Shown here piece by piece: positions 62,301 to 64,000 of a stretch of 64,000 nucleotides of DNA (position 1 is the stretch's first letter; every line of letters begins with the position of its first letter). The position numbers were made by a program, and so were the translations under genes. The notes under the pieces were generated by a model. It saw only the letters and a list, made by a program, of their open reading frames with translations, was not told the origin of the DNA and made no database searches. Origin of the DNA: Azospirillum sp. (GTDB lineage: Bacteria; Pseudomonadota; Alphaproteobacteria; Azospirillales; Azospirillaceae); contig JAIXPD010000026.1 in NCBI GenBank assembly GCA_027486405.1, positions 1-64,000 of the forward strand, given 5' to 3'.

Positions 62301-64000
62301 ACGTGAGTTCGACCGCCCCGACACCGTCCGCATCGGAATCCGCGTTCAACACGACGTTCAGCTTTTTCGAACCCGACGCCGTGATGTTGCCCCCCAGGAA
62401 CAGGTCGTTGGCCGAGCGCAGGGTCAGCGTGCGATCCGACGCGGTGAGCGTCACCGCCAGCGGCGAATCGACGATCAGATTGCCGACCTGTGTCCCGGTG
62501 CTCCCGGTGGTGACGGTGACGTCGTTGCCATTTTGCAGGGCTGTGACGATGGAGGCGGCGTCCACCTGCTGCGCGTCGGTCGCCGGATCGAACACCCCCC
62601 CGGCGCTGAGGTCGTACCCGGTGTTGGTGATGGTGACGTTGCGCGGATCCAGCAGCCAATGACCGGCCAGCCCGCCGGTGCGCGAACTGGCGTCCACCGA
62701 TCCGCGCGCCCGCAGGGTCAGCTTGCCCGACGTTTCGACGAAGCCACCATCCCCGCCCAACGCACCGCCCCGGGCGCTGACGCTGCCCTCGAACCGCGTG
62801 GCCTCCTCCGACCACAAGACCACCTTGCCGCCCTTGCCCTGCGCCGTGGCGTCCGCCGTGATGACCGCCCCGGCCTCCACCGTCAGGTTGCGGGCGGGCG
62901 GGACCGGCTTGCGGGACGGGCGGATGTTGTAGAGGGCGTAGGTGGCAAAATCGGCGTGGCCACCCTGCGCGTCGCCGCCGATCAGCACCTCCCCGCCACC
63001 CGCCGCGCCGCTGGCGTTCACCCGCGCGCTGGCCCCCAGTTCCACCCGGTCGCCGGTGACGGTGACGGTCCCGCCCGTCCGTGTCGCTGCGGCCCCGGAT
63101 GCGTCGAGCGTGCCGGTGACGCGCACGGTTCCGCCCTCGGGATCGCCGCTCAGGATGATGTCGCCGTCGCGCTCCTCGACGCTGCGGGCCTGGATGCGGC
63201 CGGACATGTTGACGACGCTGTCCACCAGCCCCTTGGCGGCGGCGGCGGACATCCGCACCCGCCCGCCATCGGCGAAAATCTGGCCGTCGTTGCGGACCAG
63301 CGCATCGACCGGCTTGCCGTCGGCCCCGATGGGGCGGGCGTCGGTCTTGGCGTCCATCGCCAGATTGATCTTCTGATCGCCGAACAGATCGACGACGAAG
63401 CGCCGACCGGAGGCGAGCGTCACCTCGCCCAACCGCGCCTCGATGGTCCCACGGTTGGCCACGCCGGGGGCGACGAAGGCGGCCAGCCCGGCTTGCGCCA
63501 CGGTGATGACGCCCGCGTTCTCCACCGTCGCGGTGGAGCCGGGACGCCCTTCGAACTGGTAGCGGCCAGCCAGGAAATCATCGTTGCGGATGTCGTGGGT
63601 GGTGGCGACCAGACCACCGACATCGACCTGGGCGTTGCGGCCGAACAGAATGCCGTTGGGGTTGACCAGCCAGACCTGACCATTGGCGGAAAGCCGCCCC
63701 AGGATGGCCGAGGGATCCGGCCCGACCACGCGGTTGAGCGTGATGGACTGCCGATCCGGCTGCACGAACCGGGTGTGTTCCCCCTCCTTCACGCCAAACC
63801 GCTGCCAGTCGATCACCGCCTTCGGCGTGGTCTGCACGATGTCGAGCTGCCCCGGACCGCCCGGCCGGATCGCCACGGTCCCCGCCGTCACCACCCCGCC
63901 CTCCGGGTTGGCGACGGCGGTTCCGGGCAGCAGCGTCGCCGCCAGGATCACCACACCGGCCCGCCCGGCCAACGCCGACGCCCCGCGCAGCCGCGCGGAC
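56365..64000 (-). CDS. Two-partner-secretion exoprotein (filamentous haemagglutinin type) with C-terminal caspase domain; 5' end outside the window
   Basis: At least 2540 residues; the frame is still open at the window edge, so the true start lies beyond base 64000. A hydrophobic signal-like segment (VVILAATLLPGTAVA) precedes the TPS secretion domain (about residues 25-260 from base 63972), with the NPNGILFG signature near 104-111. A long Gly/Ser/Thr-rich beta-helix region follows, including four 73-residue repeats. After a proline-rich stretch comes a region of about 300 residues, an Ig-like segment (NGQWVFVDEQGRFGANLVI) and a caspase-like domain of about 220 residues. The catalytic pair is intact: H2374 in YYAGHGYE and C2424 in SDSCYSGAF. 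Export by a TpsB transporter, then surface or secreted proteolysis, is inferred; no TpsB gene is in the window. Confidence 0.92.
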   Translation of the reverse strand, partial: SARLRGASALAGRAGVVILAATLLPGTAVANPEGGVVTAGTVAIRPGGPGQLDIVQTTPKAVIDWQRFGVKEGEHTRFVQPDRQSITLNRVVGPDPSAILGRLSANGQVWLVNPNGILFGRNAQVDVGGLVATTHDIRNDDFLAGRYQFEGRPGSTATVENAGVITVAQAGLAAFVAPGVANRGTIEARLGEVTLASGRRFVVDLFGDQKINLAMDAKTDARPIGADGKPVDALVRNDGQIFADGGRVRMSAAAAKGLVDSVVNMSGRIQARSVEERDGDIILSGDPEGGTVRVTGTLDASGAAATRTGGTVTVTGDRVELGASARVNASGAAGGGEVLIGGDAQGGHADFATYALYNIRPSRKPVPPARNLTVEAGAVITADATAQGKGGKVVLWSEEATRFEGSVSARGGALGGDGGFVETSGKLTLRARGSVDASSRTGGLAGHWLLDPRNVTITNTGYDLSAGGVFDPATDAQQVDAASIVTALQNGNDVTVTTGSTGTQVGNLIVDSPLAVTLTASDRTLTLRSANDLFLGGNITASGSKKLNVVLNADSDADGVGAVELTSTVSVTTNNGDLTIGGGANPATTAARGDNSSSKVGVLMTSATLSTGTGNISIRGQGGGYTNGNNHGVSIDGGSITTTTGTITIVGQGGTSGSGFNTGVRVNNGALITADSGTVTVTGTGGTGVTTGSSSGTNNGVHLLGGAILRANSGALTINGTGGTGLGSSGGANHGVHINGQAEVRSTTGSITLNAVGGSAGSLNEGLRLEGEAKVSSYGSASIAINASTSDTVNPAAMTAGNANNTIGGASATGPITFTLDSLETSNSIGTVQSTGALVIRPATLSTPINVGTGSTDLTLSSTALGAFQNGFSSITIGRPDGTGNIAVGSASFMDPLVMTTGGTITVSSTLGTGSGSNAGSITLQAGGDIGILGSGLSSYGETITLNADRDGTGGGAIETSSAVIDSHGGSIIMGGGTNPSGTAAKGSSTRAYGVKLSGGSVSSGGGNIIITGEGKDADGGHGVYLLGGLAMDAGTGTIRIKGTATATTGTVSGVNINADTGAMTIRSASTSATAIQIDGDASGANANNTFGVGIGKNVAIKATGSGGGIALSGKAGRSVASSVAGLSIVSFGTGPTIEAVSGPISLTGRPGTGDDPLGIALYGAVKIGTGSQTGGSSSNITLTADTMNLDQSGTPELKSSGILTLRPETSSTSIGLAGGAGALSLSTASLSIIEPGFSEIVIGDAADYGAITLGGSLTLGSPLTLRNSASGSGGIAINGALSVGSNRLTLNTSGTVTQSAGITADSLELLGSGATHTLTGSNTVSTLAANTGTVAFHNTQGFSVGTVGATTGVTTSGLTSLAADTGSVTQTQPITAASLELKGSSAQFTLSGSNSIDMLAADVAGVNLRSIDGFVIGTAGTTTGINAHSGNALLAADSGTVEQTSEITAHALDLGGTSAHYSLSAANTIDVLTASVADLIFRNTQSYSIGSSGSRSGVSTPGALLSLRADSGTVSQTGILTAGSLELLGSSATFTLTSSTNAVGQLAGRVGTLTYRNNGTLTIGSANGTDGLEVNGTTLGLTSSTGSIQGNQRLLNVGTLNASAAAGGINLGVAGVSNTIGALGTVVSGADLKLTDSAGGLAITGAVSAAGDASIRTIGTMTIGSTGSVTVTGAHDLSLVASENFVNNGTASSLTVGGRWLIYAADKAAMQLGGLSGSTIYANTFTSLPPASVTTSGNAFIVAGAEPSTPVSPPPPPPPPPPPPEPPPETPVSPPPPPVSPPVVPPVSPPVVPPETPPVSPPVIPPVSPPVTPPEPPPVSPPVVPPVSPPITPPEPPPVSPPVVPPVSPPVTPPETPPVSPPVIPPVLPPVLPPVTPPVLPPVVGPVLPPVSPPVLPPSVVQTSGQTVDSVLQTVSRVPPAPPPPPVLAPPPPPPPVVGSNPVVTRSAEPRTFLTALETPTASPVSPPAVTRDGAAVANGIGTANASPSSSSATGSGGQSTSDTTPQAASAQTAANTGSSGTTPPVSPPATPTPAVVALASGETVTFSATATVAYTTGATLSQPSPQVLTSPVVQAAASTVTQAATTGAITQAVATVASSGMTITEQKAVFQSVPVAAIVTGLVNSPDPVAKQVGGLLQTTATSGRAAYAEVKSVLKQAGYDPATTKTYLAMYQRVRREQRTRSLAGALRQLAADPGAADLFPSRANDGTPPPNIVEFANAGARRTRALVRGLIDSNERVAEARVNGQWVFVDEQGRFGANLVIAPGQTEAILTVTDDTGATKERRIAVQAPATAAAAPPTVTEGRKLALMIAVDTYRNPEIPALGTPAADVAEVGLALNERLGYETRVLRNPTKAQIADALRKLGREVTEQDQVMVYYAGHGYELAETGTGYWLPADAETTSARNWVSNNDIARFLNRMPAKQVLLVSDSCYSGAFTKEQKLDAASRAKTGEELRQRRSVMALSSGGDEPVADGETNSPFATALMARIRALPRESGGFELYEQVREDVTRDVPQTPQYGVIKAAGYDEGGDYVLSPKATATN
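58290..58760 (-). repeat. Proline-rich stalk with five 60-bp tandem repeats
   Basis: From 58381 to 58680 five copies of a 60-bp unit run without gaps, each encoding about 20 residues of the type PPxSPPVxPPVSPPxTPPEx. Shorter 12-bp subunits and a poly-proline block flank them. The repeats separate the secretion domain and beta-helix from the caspase part and probably form an extended spacer or cell-wall-spanning stalk. Confidence 0.92.
59210..60081 (-). repeat. Four 73-residue (about 218-bp) internal protein repeats
   Basis: Units begin at SLELLGSGATHTL, SLELKGSSAQFTL, ALDLGGTSAHYSL and SLELLGSSATFTL and share the pattern L-L-GSxAxxxLxxxN, a middle RNTQxxxIG and an ending SGTVxQTxxIT. They are diverged, so they are old, and extend the beta-helix in regular steps. 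Confidence 0.85.

Noticed and set aside
56365-64000. A CdiA-type contact-dependent inhibition toxin
   Set aside because: No VENN boundary motif or small immunity gene follows the 3' end, and the C-terminus is a caspase domain.

Overview
The window is high-GC DNA, gene-dense and almost free of intergenic space, from what looks like an alphaproteobacterium of the Rhodospirillales/Azospirillum kind. That placement is an inference. It rests on a PAS- and PilZ-bearing chemoreceptor, a fused indolepyruvate ferredoxin oxidoreductase, a CoxG homologue, a small cytochrome c2, an Lrp-putA pair and a lone ribB behind an FMN riboswitch. No rRNA, tRNA, CRISPR array, transposase or phage gene was found.

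Layout. 1-7581: ada, a SpoIIE-type (PP2C) phosphatase with a divergent CheY-like regulator, a small hypothetical, a glutathionyl-hydroquinone reductase-like protein and an SbmA/BacA-type ABC exporter half. 7604-22141 (all minus strand): a type VI secretion operon in transcription order tssJ-K-L-M-A-B-C-hcp-E-F-G, without clpV, vgrG or PAAR; a helix-turn-helix protein lies just upstream. 23078-28155: a TetR regulator divergent from an RND efflux pair, with operator-like inverted repeats between them. 28241-36750: a second CheY-like protein, coxG-like, cytochrome c2, pepN, a second TetR, and a large chemoreceptor with PAS, PilZ and an extra C-terminal domain. 37018-40774: Lrp-type regulator and putA, divergent. 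40982-44948: a secreted protein with a His/Cys motif pair resembling clan CD proteases, then five small orphan genes, one with a ribosome-modulation-factor-like motif. 44964-47810: transglutaminase-like protein, tag, and ribB with its FMN riboswitch. 47967-56361: cysteine desulfurase-like gene, then two paralogous GH1 beta-glucosidases flanking the indolepyruvate oxidoreductase and a DUF1493 carrier-like gene. 56365-64000: a giant two-partner-secretion exoprotein, open at the window edge, that ends in a caspase domain.

How the parts relate. The T6SS operon encodes the baseplate (EFGK), membrane complex (JLM), sheath (BC), tube (hcp) and cap (A), so the ATPase and spike must come from another locus. 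A C10 tract in the fourth to sixth codons of tssK could make assembly switchable. The most unusual object is the TPS exoprotein: a haemagglutinin-type secretion domain, a long beta-helix with internal repeats, a proline-rich stalk of 60-bp repeats, and a metacaspase-like catalytic domain with an intact His/Cys dyad. A second theme is a set of short (11-15 bp) tandem duplications, often 15 bp, that sit on gene starts, gene ends or short intergenic gaps; some duplicate start codons and one triplicates an in-frame stop.
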